Shown here one piece after another: positions 19,295 through 28,555 of a stretch of DNA of 64,000 bases. Position numbers and translations under genes: made by a program. The notes beneath the pieces were generated by a model. That model was not told where the DNA came from. It did not search any database and was given only the letters and a program-made list of their open reading frames with translations. Source of the DNA: Vibrio renipiscarius. Its GTDB lineage: Bacteria > Pseudomonadota > Gammaproteobacteria > Enterobacterales > Vibrionaceae. The stretch is taken from contig NZ_JTKH01000009.1 in assembly GCF_000827885.1 (NCBI RefSeq), forward strand, positions 1 through 64,000, in the 5' to 3' direction. Numbering within the stretch: position 1 is the first letter of the stretch; each line of letters opens with the position of its first letter.

Positions 19295-20485
19295 ATGTTT
19301 TCCCCCACTCCTTATGGCTGGATATCCCAGTATTTCATCGGCTTTTTCTTTGCATATGGTGTCTATTTGCCATTTTGGGCGTTGTGGTTTGAAGAGCAGG
19401 GTGTATCGCCGACCGATATCGGCTTGTTAGTTGGTATCGGCTTCGCAACGCGATGCGTTGCCAATATGGTGATCACGCCTCGTCTGCATAAAGTGGAACA
19501 CCTTATGCCAGCATTGCGTTGGCTGACCTTTGCGGCATTACTGTTTGTTGGCTTTCATTTCTTTACTGGCGGCAATTTCTGGCTAATGGCGCTAGCAACC
19601 GTGTTATTCAATGCGTGCCTTGGGCCGATCATTCCGTTGTCTGATGCGATGGCAAACTACTATTCACGTCTTAAGATGCTGGATTATGGTCGAACGCGTC
19701 TTTGGGGTTCACTCGCGTTTATTGCGGGCTCGACTGTTGTGGGTGTGCTGGTGGCGCGTTATGGCACCGATATGATTTTGTATACCGCTTTGGCCGGCAT
19801 TTTTGTTGCGTTGGTGATCGGTATGCGCAATACCAATCCAATGCCTGTTACCGTGTCGGAGTCTCAAGCGGAACGACCTAAGCTGACTGAATTATTGCGT
19901 GATAGCGCGGTGGTGAAATTTTTGGTTTTGGTGGCCTTGATTCAAGGCAGTCATGCTGCTTATTACAGTTTCAGTACCATCTACTGGAAAGATGCCGGTT
20001 ACTCTGAAGAGATCATTGGTTATTTGTGGAGCCTTGGTGTGGCTTCCGAAGTGGCAGTGTTTGCATTAAGTAAGCGCATGTTTGCTGGATGGTCACTACG
20101 GATGCTATTCGTGGTTGCTGCGCTTGGCGTTACCCTTCGTTGGGGGTTAACGGCATCCACGACAGTATTATTGGCGTTGGTTGCGATTCAATTGCTGCAT
20201 GGCGTGACGTTTGCGATGGCACATATTGCCGCGATTCAATATATCCAAGCTCAAGAGCAACGTAAAATGGTGGCATTGCAAGCGCTCTACAATGCGATTC
20301 CGCTTGGGGCCTTTATTGCGTTGATGACTGCTCTAAGTGGCTGGGGATATGAAAACTGGGGAGCCAATGTCTTCTGGGCAATGGCGGCGATGGGGATTGT
20401 GGCGGTATTTGTCAAACTTGAACCAAGCGAACGTAACAGCCAAGACGGCCAGGCAATGAAAGATGAGCCGGAAGCACAGAATTAA
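19295..20485 (+). CDS. MFS permease, HcaT (3-phenylpropionate transporter) type
   Basis: A 396-aa inner-membrane protein with about 12 hydrophobic helices. It resembles E. coli HcaT along its length, for example GISQYF-like opening, FGLLVG-type loop, MLDYGRTRLWGS, QGSHAAYYSFSTIYWKDAGYS and YLWSLGVASEV. The start at 19295 follows GAGG. The catabolic genes for phenylpropionate are not in the window, so the real substrate is uncertain. It lies divergent from the DUF294 gene and upstream of crbS. Confidence 0.8.
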   Translation: MFSPTPYGWISQYFIGFFFAYGVYLPFWALWFEEQGVSPTDIGLLVGIGFATRCVANMVITPRLHKVEHLMPALRWLTFAALLFVGFHFFTGGNFWLMALATVLFNACLGPIIPLSDAMANYYSRLKMLDYGRTRLWGSLAFIAGSTVVGVLVARYGTDMILYTALAGIFVALVIGMRNTNPMPVTVSESQAERPKLTELLRDSAVVKFLVLVALIQGSHAAYYSFSTIYWKDAGYSEEIIGYLWSLGVASEVAVFALSKRMFAGWSLRMLFVVAALGVTLRWGLTASTTVLLALVAIQLLHGVTFAMAHIAAIQYIQAQEQRKMVALQALYNAIPLGAFIALMTALSGWGYENWGANVFWAMAAMGIVAVFVKLEPSERNSQDGQAMKDEPEAQN

Positions 20486-20524
20486 CTTCAACTGATTGAT
20501 ATTTAATCATACAGTTTGTTTAAT

Positions 20525-20551
20525 AAACCTCTCTCTGGAGAGGTTTTTTTA
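20525..20551 (+). terminator. Terminator after the MFS permease gene
   Basis: A 9-bp stem AAACCTCTC/GAGAGGTTT with a TCTG loop, followed by a T run. It separates the MFS gene from crbS. Confidence 0.9.
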
Positions 20552-20581
20552 TAAGCGTTTTTCATAAACAAAGGATATCGC

Positions 20582-23500
20582 ATGCAAGGATGGCTAGTGA
20601 TTCCCGTATCACTGATGTATCTCGGGTTGCTGTTTTTGATCGCTTGGTATGGCGATAAACAGAATAAGTGGCTCGCCAAGTGGCGGCCCTGGATTTATAG
20701 CTTATCCATTGCCGTTTACTGTACTTCTTGGACCTTCTACGGCACGGTGGGACAGGCCAGTAATAACCCATGGTCTTTCCTGCCTATCTATTTGGCGCCC
20801 ATTCTGGTTTTTACTTTTGGTTGGCGAGTGCTCGCTCGGCTCATTTTGGTGGCCAAGCGTGAGCATATTACTTCTATCGCGGATTTTATTGCCGCTCGTT
20901 ATGGTAAATCTCAAGGCTTAGCGGTGGTGATCACCTTGATTGCCGTCGTGGGGATTTTGCCTTATATCGCGCTGCAATTGCGTGGTATCACCATGGGATT
21001 GGAAGTGATCGCGCCTGAGTTGCAAGCCAAAGCTCAGTGGGGCATTTTTGATGTGTCGTGGTTTGTGGTGATAGCCTTAGCCGCTTTCACCATGTTGTTT
21101 GGTACGCGCCATATTGATAATACCGAACATCATCGCGGCATGATGATGGCGATTGCGTTTGAATCTGTGATTAAGCTGGTGGCCTTCTTAGTGGTTGGCT
21201 GTTTTATCTTGTTTATGGTGCTTAATCGAGATGATATCGCCTTAATGGATATCGCCGCGCAAACCTACCAGTCGCCGAATATCGCCACATTAGTTATCCA
21301 TACTTTTCTGACCATGATGGCCATTCTGTGTTTACCTCGACAGTTTCATACTATGGTGGTGGAAAATGAGCGAGCCCAAGACCTGCATACGGCGCGTTGG
21401 TTATTTCCCCTTTATTTAGTCTTGATGGGACTCTTTGTGCTGCCAGTCGCTTGGGTTGGCCAAGCTTTATTAGGCGGTGTTAGCCCTGATACCTATGTGA
21501 TTAGTTTACCGATGTCTGTCGGTGCGACCGATATGGCGCTATTGGCCTTTTTAGGGGGCACATCGGCGGCCAGTGGCATGGTGATTGTGTCTACTATCGC
21601 TTTGGCCATCATGGTTTCTAATGATTTAGTGATGCCGTTATTACTACGCAGAATGAAATTGACTCAGCGCGATCATCGTCAGTTTTCAGGGTTACTGCTG
21701 GTGATTCGCCGTGGTTTAATTTTATTGTTATTGCTTGGCGCATGGGGCTTTTACCAAGTGTTGGGCAATATCCATTCACTTTCTGCAATTGGTTTCCTTT
21801 CGTTTGCGGCCATTAGTCAGTTTGCTCCAGCGTTGCTCGGCGGGATGTATTGGCGCCAGGGCAATCGCAAGGGGGTATACGTTGGTCTGTCACTCGGATT
21901 TACTTTGTGGCTAATCACCTTGATGGGCGCAACGGATATGTTGGCAGGTGACAGCCACAGTAATTTATTGCTATGGATCATCGAGCCTCCGCAATACTTG
22001 GCCAATATTGGTATTCAAAGCTCTGATTGGGGCATTGTGCTCAGCTTGATGATGAATACGTTGTGCTATGTGTTTGTTTCTTCCATCACCCGAGCAAGTC
22101 TAAGTGAACGCTTACAGTCGGCCTCGTTCATTGGTACGCCGCTACCTGAAAGTGAAAATATCAGTCTTTATCAAAGCCGCGTGACGGTGAGTGAATTGGA
22201 AATGTTGGCCTCGCGTTTTGTCGGCCGAACTCGAGTGCGTTCCGCTTTCCAACAATTTTGGGGGCAACAGCGTGAAACCTTGATGCCCAACCAGCAAGCG
22301 CCTTCTAGCCTGATTCGTCATACCGAGCGAGTGTTGGCTGGGGTGTTTGGTGCATCCTCGGCCAAGTTAGTGCTTACTTCCGCTTTGCAAGGGCGAAACA
22401 TGCAGCTTGAAGAAGTCGCGACCATCGTTGATGAAGCTTCCGAGTTATACGATTTCAGTCGTGGTTTACTGCAAGGGGCAATTGAACACATTGGCCAAGG
22501 GATTGCGGTGGTGGATAAACAATTGCGCTTGGTGGCGTGGAATCAACGTTATCTTGAACAATTTGAGTTTCCCGTCGGGCTGATTCAAGTTGGTCGCCCG
22601 ATTGCTGATGTGATTCGCCATAATGCGCAGCAAGGGCTGTGTGGGCCGGGTGATCCTGAAGAACACGTGCGCCGCCGTATTTACCATCTAGAGCAAGGTT
22701 CACGGCATACCTCTTCTCGTATCCGTGCTGATGGTCGTGTGATTGAAGTGCAGGGTAACCCGATGCCTGGTGGCGGATTTGTGATGAGTTTTACGGATAT
22801 CACCGTGTTCCGTAATGCAGAGCGTGCGTTGAAAGAAGCGAATGAAACGTTAGAAGAGCGCGTACTCATACGAACTCAAGAGCTTGAGCAACTGAATAAA
22901 CAATTGGTGTCTGCGACTCAGCGTTCAGAGCACGAATCAAAATCGAAATCTCGCTTTTTAGCTGCGGTCAGTCATGATCTTATGCAGCCGCTCAATGCGG
23001 CGCGCCTGTTTGCTTCTTCATTGTCGGAAGTGGCAAAGGAGAGCGAGAGCAAACAACTCGCGACACATATCGAAAGCGCTTTAGAAGCTGCAGAAGATTT
23101 GATCGGGGATTTACTGGATATCTCTCGCTTGGAATCGGGTAAGTTGGATGTCAATGTGTATGGCTTTGCGATTAACGATGTTTTGTCGAATCTGAATGCG
23201 GAATTTAGTGCTTTAGCCAAACAGCAACAGATTGAATTTAGCTTACTCCCAAGTCAGCATTTGGTGCAATCGGACCCTAAATTACTGCGTCGCGTGATTC
23301 AAAACTTTTTAACCAACGCATTTCGATACAGCCCGAAAGGAAAAGTCTTGCTCGGTGTTCGCCATGCAGGTGATTGTGTGCGGATCGAAGTATGGGATAA
23401 CGGATTCGGAATTGATGAAGATAAGCAACAAGAGATCTTTGAAGAATTCAATCGTGGCAGTCAGGTCCGTTCGGATCAAGGGCTAGGTCTAGGGCTGGCC

Positions 23501-24013
23501 ATTTCTAAAGGGATTGCCAGTGTGTTAGGTCATCAGATCGCGATGCGATCATGGCCGGGTAAAGGCAGTGTTTTTTCGATCACACTGAAACGAGCAAAGT
23601 CAGTGGCTCCACAGTTGACGGTCGTTTCGCCGCAAGCCGTGTCAGATCTCAGTCATCTCAATGTGTTATGTGTCGATAATGAACCCGAGATTTTGATCGG
23701 CATGGATCAATTGTTAGCGCGCTGGGGATGTCATGTACGTACGGCGACCGATATTGTCGGTAGCTTAAAAGCCATCGATGAAGATTGGATCCCAGATGTG
23801 ATCTTGTCAGACTATCGACTCGACCATGGTCGTACCGGATTGGAAGTGCTGCAGCAGTGCCGTTTACGACTGGGCGATAGCTTCGTTGGTGTGATCATCA
23901 GTGCAGATAGAACGGCGGATATGCTGGATGGCATAAAATCAAATGGCTTCAACTTTATTCCGAAGCCGGTTAAGCCATTAAAGTTGCGGGCGATATTAAA
24001 CCGCTCTGCATAA
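20582..24013 (+). CDS. crbS: Hybrid sensor kinase CrbS with a sodium:solute symporter-like sensor domain
   Basis: A 1143-aa inner-membrane protein. Residues of about 1-500 are a sodium:solute symporter (SSS) like domain with many helices. A PAS domain follows (about 640-740), then a coiled linker, HisKA with His798 in AAVSHDLMQPLN, a HATPase domain with the G-box GLGLGLAISKG, and a C-terminal receiver with Asp1077 in VILSDYRLD. This is the architecture of CrbS, which with CrbR turns on acs in Vibrio cholerae. The signal sensed and the role of transport are inferred from the family, not visible here. ATG at 20582. Confidence 0.9.
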   Translation: MQGWLVIPVSLMYLGLLFLIAWYGDKQNKWLAKWRPWIYSLSIAVYCTSWTFYGTVGQASNNPWSFLPIYLAPILVFTFGWRVLARLILVAKREHITSIADFIAARYGKSQGLAVVITLIAVVGILPYIALQLRGITMGLEVIAPELQAKAQWGIFDVSWFVVIALAAFTMLFGTRHIDNTEHHRGMMMAIAFESVIKLVAFLVVGCFILFMVLNRDDIALMDIAAQTYQSPNIATLVIHTFLTMMAILCLPRQFHTMVVENERAQDLHTARWLFPLYLVLMGLFVLPVAWVGQALLGGVSPDTYVISLPMSVGATDMALLAFLGGTSAASGMVIVSTIALAIMVSNDLVMPLLLRRMKLTQRDHRQFSGLLLVIRRGLILLLLLGAWGFYQVLGNIHSLSAIGFLSFAAISQFAPALLGGMYWRQGNRKGVYVGLSLGFTLWLITLMGATDMLAGDSHSNLLLWIIEPPQYLANIGIQSSDWGIVLSLMMNTLCYVFVSSITRASLSERLQSASFIGTPLPESENISLYQSRVTVSELEMLASRFVGRTRVRSAFQQFWGQQRETLMPNQQAPSSLIRHTERVLAGVFGASSAKLVLTSALQGRNMQLEEVATIVDEASELYDFSRGLLQGAIEHIGQGIAVVDKQLRLVAWNQRYLEQFEFPVGLIQVGRPIADVIRHNAQQGLCGPGDPEEHVRRRIYHLEQGSRHTSSRIRADGRVIEVQGNPMPGGGFVMSFTDITVFRNAERALKEANETLEERVLIRTQELEQLNKQLVSATQRSEHESKSKSRFLAAVSHDLMQPLNAARLFASSLSEVAKESESKQLATHIESALEAAEDLIGDLLDISRLESGKLDVNVYGFAINDVLSNLNAEFSALAKQQQIEFSLLPSQHLVQSDPKLLRRVIQNFLTNAFRYSPKGKVLLGVRHAGDCVRIEVWDNGFGIDEDKQQEIFEEFNRGSQVRSDQGLGLGLAISKGIASVLGHQIAMRSWPGKGSVFSITLKRAKSVAPQLTVVSPQAVSDLSHLNVLCVDNEPEILIGMDQLLARWGCHVRTATDIVGSLKAIDEDWIPDVILSDYRLDHGRTGLEVLQQCRLRLGDSFVGVIISADRTADMLDGIKSNGFNFIPKPVKPLKLRAILNRSA

Positions 24014-24037
24014 TGTTGGGCATGATGAGCGAGCGAT

Positions 24038-24526
24038 TTAATTTGAATCGCTCAGTAGCGTTTCATATTTGACGAAAGCCATTTGTGTATCACCGTAATA
24101 GAGCACGCCATCAGATTGAATCGCAACACGTAACCAACTCTCTGGTGAGGATGGGGCTGGTAAGGTAATTGACCATAATTTGCCAGTGTTATCCGCTGAT
24201 TGCATGCTCACTGGTGTGCCCATTTCATCTTGACTATCAACCATCGAGAGCTTAACGCCTTCGAGTGGAAAGCTCGCGGTTAATGAGAGCTCAAGCGCAT
24301 TATTCGCGAGATTTTCTGAGCGAAATTTCACTTTAAACTCGCCATTTTCCATATCACATAAACCACTGGTATAACGGCAGTTTGATTTGCTGACGAGTTT
24401 ATAATCTTGGCCTTCTTTAGCGGCGTGCGGTTTTTCGCTCAGTGCGAGATCAGTGCCTAAATAGGCAAGAATAGAGAGAATTGGGGCGACCAACAGTGCA
24501 ATGATGATGTGCTTGTTTTTAAACAT
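24038..24526 (-). CDS. Hypothetical membrane-anchored protein
   Basis: A 162-aa protein I do not recognise. Residues 6-25 form one hydrophobic helix (IIIALLVAPILSILAYLGTD), then a mostly beta-type soluble region with two Cys (SNCRYTSGLCDME), which could form a disulfide in the periplasm. No catalytic motif is visible. It lies in the acetate island between crbS and the symporter genes, convergent with crbS. A role in acetate handling would be inference from place only. Confidence 0.7.
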   Translation of the reverse strand: MFKNKHIIIALLVAPILSILAYLGTDLALSEKPHAAKEGQDYKLVSKSNCRYTSGLCDMENGEFKVKFRSENLANNALELSLTASFPLEGVKLSMVDSQDEMGTPVSMQSADNTGKLWSITLPAPSSPESWLRVAIQSDGVLYYGDTQMAFVKYETLLSDSN

Positions 24527-24714
24527 AGAGGCTTCCTTGCAGCTACGATATAAGGCGAAATGTATACCAATTTGGTTAAGTCGTTATGCCTTTCAAAGGT
24601 GGAATCAACCAACACAATATGAAGCATTGAGGGCGAGTGTTAACTGCTTGCCCTTATCCGGTTCGATAGCGCGACTTATTCAGATTGATACAAGATAAAC
24701 AGAGTGAGTTGAAT

Positions 24715-24738
24715 AAAAAAGCCCCCGAAGGGGCTTTT
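24715..24738 (-). terminator. Terminator of the sodium:solute symporter operon
   Basis: A 9-bp stem AAAAGCCCC/GGGGCTTTT with a CGAA loop, and on the minus strand a T run. It lies 18 bp after the large-subunit stop. Confidence 0.92.
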
Positions 24739-24755
24739 GTGGTTTGGGTTAGATT

Positions 24756-26483
24756 TTAGTGGTCAACAGCGTCGCCAGCGCCTGCCGGAACACGTACGTG
24801 TTCAACCAAGTCTTTCACTTCTTGCGGTGTTTCTGCTGTTACACGTGATACCGCGAAGGCCACGATGAAGTTGAAGAGTGCGCCAATAGCACCAAATGCA
24901 TTGGGTTCGATACCGAAGAACCAGTTGCTACCCCAGCTTTGTAGGTATGTCCAATCAGCAACAAATAGGATGCCTTTGTGTTGGAATACATAGAATAGCG
25001 TAATGGTGATACCTGCAATCATACCGGCAATGGCGCCTTCCTTGTTGATGCTCTTACTAAAGATACCCATCATCAACGCAGGGAAGATCGAGGACCCGGC
25101 AAGGCCAAATGCCAGAGCCACCGTACCGGCTGCGAAGCCTGGTGGATTGAGGCCGAGATAGCCGGCGACCCCAATCGCGACCGCCATCGCGATACGACTT
25201 GCCATCAGTTCTTTCTTCTCAGAGATATTTGGATTAATCACGCCTTTTATCAAGTCATGTGATATCGCGGACGATATTGCCAATAGCAACCCGGCGGCGG
25301 TTGATAGCGCGGCAGCAAGACCACCGGCAGCCACTAATGCGATAACCCAGTTTGGTAGTTTCGCAATTTCAGGGTTAGCCAGTACCATGATGTCACGGTC
25401 TACTTTCAGCTCGTTCGTTTCTGGGCTTGAAGTGTATTCGATAAGGCCGTCGCCGTTCTTATCATCAAAGCCAAGTAGGCCCGTTTTTTCCCAGTTCTTG
25501 AACCAATCTGGACGCTCATCGTAGGCAAGGTGTTTGCCCGGAGCAGGATTGACCGTATCCATTAGGTTTAGACGTGCCATTGCAGAGACGGCAGGTGCTG
25601 TCGTGTAAAGAATGGCAATGAACAGTAGCGCGTAGCCTGCCGAGGTACGAGCATCACGCACTTTCGGTACCGTGAAGAAACGAATAATCACGTGAGGTAA
25701 ACCTGCCGTACCGATCATGAGAGACATGGTGTAAACGAACATGTTGAGTGTGTCACCGCGCACATGGGTGGTGTATTCACTGAAGCCGAGTTCGGTTACC
25801 ACTTGGTCGAGTCGGTCGAGCAGATAAACATCGGTACCGGAAATGGTGCTCCCTAAGCCAATTTGCGGTAGTGGGTGGCCAGTCAGTTGCAGAGAGATAA
25901 AGATTGCTGGAATAGTGTAAGCAAGAATGAGTACGCAATATTGTGCAATCTGCGTGTAGGTGATGCCTTTCATGCCGCCCATAACGGCGTACATAAACAC
26001 GATACACATACCGATGAGTAGACCCGTTGCGTAATCCACTTCAAGGAAGCGACCAAATGCAACGCCAACGCCTTTCATTTGACCGATAACGTAAGTGGTT
26101 GATGCGATGATTAAACAAATAACCGCCACGATACGCGCAGTTTTTGAGTAGAAGCGCTCACCGATAAACTCAGGTACGGTAAATTTACCGAATTTACGTA
26201 GGTAAGGCGCAAGAAGTAGAGCGAGTAGTACATAGCCGCCAGTCCAACCCATGAGGAAGACTGAACCGCCGTACCCCATAAAGGCAATAAGACCGGCCAT
26301 TGAGATAAATGATGCTGCTGACATCCAGTCAGCGGCTGTCGCCATGCCATTAGCGATTGGGTTTACGCCGCCGCCCGCGACATAAAACTCTTTAGTTGAG
26401 CCAGCTCGAGCCCAAATAGCGATACCAATGTAGAGGAGAAATGTCGATCCTACTACGAGGTAAGTGATTGTTTTCAAATCCAT
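24756..26483 (-). CDS. Sodium:solute symporter, large subunit (ActP-like, VC_2705 subfamily)
   Basis: A 575-aa inner-membrane symporter of the SSS family, about 13 helices. Conserved stretches include GGVNPIANGMATAADWMSAA near residues 38-57 and GTAGLPHVIIRF. It resembles acetate permease ActP and the VC_2705-type large subunits, which are always paired with a small DUF4212 protein; that partner is directly upstream here (12 bp). Likely substrate is acetate or another short carboxylate, supported by acs and crbS/crbR nearby, but the sequence does not prove it. Confidence 0.88.
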   Translation of the reverse strand: MDLKTITYLVVGSTFLLYIGIAIWARAGSTKEFYVAGGGVNPIANGMATAADWMSAASFISMAGLIAFMGYGGSVFLMGWTGGYVLLALLLAPYLRKFGKFTVPEFIGERFYSKTARIVAVICLIIASTTYVIGQMKGVGVAFGRFLEVDYATGLLIGMCIVFMYAVMGGMKGITYTQIAQYCVLILAYTIPAIFISLQLTGHPLPQIGLGSTISGTDVYLLDRLDQVVTELGFSEYTTHVRGDTLNMFVYTMSLMIGTAGLPHVIIRFFTVPKVRDARTSAGYALLFIAILYTTAPAVSAMARLNLMDTVNPAPGKHLAYDERPDWFKNWEKTGLLGFDDKNGDGLIEYTSSPETNELKVDRDIMVLANPEIAKLPNWVIALVAAGGLAAALSTAAGLLLAISSAISHDLIKGVINPNISEKKELMASRIAMAVAIGVAGYLGLNPPGFAAGTVALAFGLAGSSIFPALMMGIFSKSINKEGAIAGMIAGITITLFYVFQHKGILFVADWTYLQSWGSNWFFGIEPNAFGAIGALFNFIVAFAVSRVTAETPQEVKDLVEHVRVPAGAGDAVDH

Positions 26484-26495
26484 CTGAGTTGCTCC

Positions 26496-26759
26496 TTACT
26501 CATCTACACCAAATTCTTTGTCAATTCTTCGCATTTTCCACGCGTAGTAGAAAATGATCGCTAGGAAGGTGTAAATAGATCCTTGCTGAGCAAACCAGAA
26601 ACCCAGTTTGTAGCCACCGAGTTGAAATTGGTTGAGTTGATCAACAAATAGAATCCCACAGCCGAAAGATACGACAAACCAAATGACCATTAAGCCGATC
26701 ATCAGTCTTACGTTCTTTTGCCAGTAAGCTTTGGCGCGTTCCTGACTTTCAAATGCCAT
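26496..26759 (-). CDS. DUF4212 small subunit of the sodium:solute symporter
   Basis: An 87-aa protein with two membrane helices (about 21-41 and 53-74), matching the small subunit family that accompanies VC_2705-type symporters. The start at MAFESQERAKAYW follows AAGGAG at good spacing; the upstream ATG at 26777 is less likely. It is 12 bp upstream of the large subunit and certainly co-transcribed. The subunit is thought to support assembly or function of the transporter. Confidence 0.87.
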   Translation of the reverse strand: MAFESQERAKAYWQKNVRLMIGLMVIWFVVSFGCGILFVDQLNQFQLGGYKLGFWFAQQGSIYTFLAIIFYYAWKMRRIDKEFGVDE

Positions 26760-26930
26760 TGCCGTCTCCTTACGCATGTTCGTTGTTAATGAAATGTTTC
26801 AAGAAGTACAATAGCAGCGAGCGTAAGAGAGTGCTCTTCAACTTTAGTCGGTAGGGTTTTTAGATAAAGGCTTATAAATTCAGAGGTTTGTGATTATTGG
26901 CGGGTGTGGGTGATTGTTAATTTCATGTTA

Positions 26931-26963
26931 ACTTAGCCGAAAGTATAATGCTATCGGCTAAGT
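26931..26963. terminator. Hairpin between marC and the symporter operon
   Basis: A perfect 10-bp stem ACTTAGCCGA/TCGGCTAAGT with a 13-nt loop that contains TATAAT on the plus strand and TATACT on the minus strand. It may be a marC terminator or part of the symporter promoter region. No T run. Confidence 0.45.
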
Positions 26964-26976
26964 CTTGATAACAGGA

Positions 26977-27603
26977 TCACACAATATAGAAGTCGCGAAT
27001 GCCCATTAACAAATTATTAAGCGCAACGGCCGCCAGAATGAGGCCCATTACTCGGCTAATAATGGCCGCTCCGACGTTACCGATTACTTTATGTATATGG
27101 CTACCAGCAAGTAAAAACAGCAAGGTAATTAAGAGCACTGCGACCATGACGCCCGCGGTAATGACTTGATCAATGAATGAGTAGCGATGGTTGTCGGTTA
27201 GCATCACAATCGCCATCATCGCCCCTGGTGAGGCAATCGAAGGTATCGCTAGGGGGTAAACCGCCAAATCTGCGAGATCGGAATGGCTAACATCTTGGGT
27301 CAGCTTTTGTTCTTGATCTGGCTTACTTTCACCAAAGATCATCGTCAGGGCAAACAGCAGTAGAACCAAGCCGCCCGCCGCTTGAAAAGCAGGTAACGGA
27401 ATTTGCATGGCTTCCAGTAATAATTGACCGACTAAAAGAAAGAACAACAGAATGCCGGTTGCAATCGCGACGGCCTTTAAGGCGACGATGCGGCGCTGTT
27501 TAGCGGTGAGATGATGAGTTTGAGATAAATAAACAGGAACGGAACCGATAGGATCGATCACCGCCCAAAGTACGACGAATTGAGTAATGATAATACTAAG
27601 CAA
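26977..27603 (-). CDS. MarC-family integral membrane protein
   Basis: A 208-aa inner-membrane protein with about six helices and the family features FVVLWAVIDPIGSVPVYL (near residues 9-26) and PLAIPSIASPGAMM. MarC/UPF0056 proteins have no settled function; the old drug-resistance link has been questioned. It is leftward, 217 bp before the symporter pair, possibly separate from it. Confidence 0.83.
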   Translation of the reverse strand: MLSIIITQFVVLWAVIDPIGSVPVYLSQTHHLTAKQRRIVALKAVAIATGILLFFLLVGQLLLEAMQIPLPAFQAAGGLVLLLFALTMIFGESKPDQEQKLTQDVSHSDLADLAVYPLAIPSIASPGAMMAIVMLTDNHRYSFIDQVITAGVMVAVLLITLLFLLAGSHIHKVIGNVGAAIISRVMGLILAAVALNNLLMGIRDFYIV

Positions 27604-27760
27604 CGCAGTGTCTCCCAGAGTTGAGTGCTTCCCACCAAAACTCGAATTGTTTAGGTGGCGTTAACAGAGGGATGGTCAAAGGGCGAAACTTTCGACCAAC
27701 CTGAGTCTAGCAAACTTGATGAGGCAACAAGTTAACGCTGGGTTAATTACAACCGATTAA

Positions 27761-28396
27761 TTACGATTCAGACTCTAACTGCTGCAGCAGAATAACGGCT
27801 TGTGTTCGGTTTTTAACGCCAAGCTTTCGGAAAATAGCGGTCATATGTGCTTTGATCGTTGCTTCGGAAACGTTGAGTTCATAAGCGATTTGCTTATTGA
27901 GTAGGCCGTCTGACAGCATGCCCAAGACCTTATATTGCTGCGGAGTAAGGGTTGAGATCTTTTCAGCCAGATCGTTGCAGGCGGCATTATTGGTGATCAA
28001 ACCCTCTGGAAAGAAGGGGTCACCATCGAGTACCTTGTTAAGTGCACTGATCAGCTCACGCATATCGCTCGATTTAGGAATAAAGCCAAACGCGCCATGG
28101 CTTTTCACTTGCGTCACCACGCTTGGTTCTTCACTCGCAGACACGACGACAATGGGTAGGTCTGGGTATTCTGCTCGCAATTGCATTAAGCCAGACATAC
28201 CGTTGGCGCCCGGCATTTTAAGGTCGAGCAGCAATAAATCGGGATCAGGTTCTTTTGCCAATAAAGTGAGTAACGCTTCTAAAGAATCCGCTTCAAGAAG
28301 GTTTGCCCCACTGATCGCCATATGGATTGATTGAAATAGCGCGTTGCGAAATAGCGGATGGTCATCGGCGATAAGGATGGTGTAAGTCGAGTCCAT
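27761..28396 (-). CDS. crbR: LuxR-type response regulator CrbR
   Basis: A 211-aa response regulator. Receiver domain with acidic pocket Asp11-Asp12 and phospho-acceptor Asp58 (LLLLDLKMPG), then a C-terminal LuxR-type helix-turn-helix (LTPQQYKVLGMLSDGLLNKQ then NVSEATIKAHM). Matches CrbR, the partner of CrbS in acetate-switch control of acs. I chose ATG 28396 with upstream AAGTGA; a GTG at 28408 would add four residues. Its partner kinase gene is about 4 kb away on the opposite strand, with the symporter genes between. Confidence 0.87.
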   Translation of the reverse strand: MDSTYTILIADDHPLFRNALFQSIHMAISGANLLEADSLEALLTLLAKEPDPDLLLLDLKMPGANGMSGLMQLRAEYPDLPIVVVSASEEPSVVTQVKSHGAFGFIPKSSDMRELISALNKVLDGDPFFPEGLITNNAACNDLAEKISTLTPQQYKVLGMLSDGLLNKQIAYELNVSEATIKAHMTAIFRKLGVKNRTQAVILLQQLESES

Positions 28397-28514
28397 GACG
28401 TTAATCACTTATTGTAATTTAGTTAATGGAATTATTGTGCCGATTCGCTTAGCGAACAATGCTTATCCATTAAAAGTCTGAACTAAATCGGGTTTTACTG
28501 CGGAATTGAAAGAA

Positions 28515-28542
28515 TCACACCGGTGTATACACACCGATGTGA
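28515..28542 (-). terminator. Hairpin downstream of dsbD
   Basis: A 12-bp stem with one mismatch, TCACACCGGTGT/ACACCGATGTGA, and a 4-nt loop. It lies 14 bp after the dsbD stop. No clear T run, so termination strength is unknown. Confidence 0.5.
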
Positions 28543-28555
28543 AGTGGTGGTGTAT

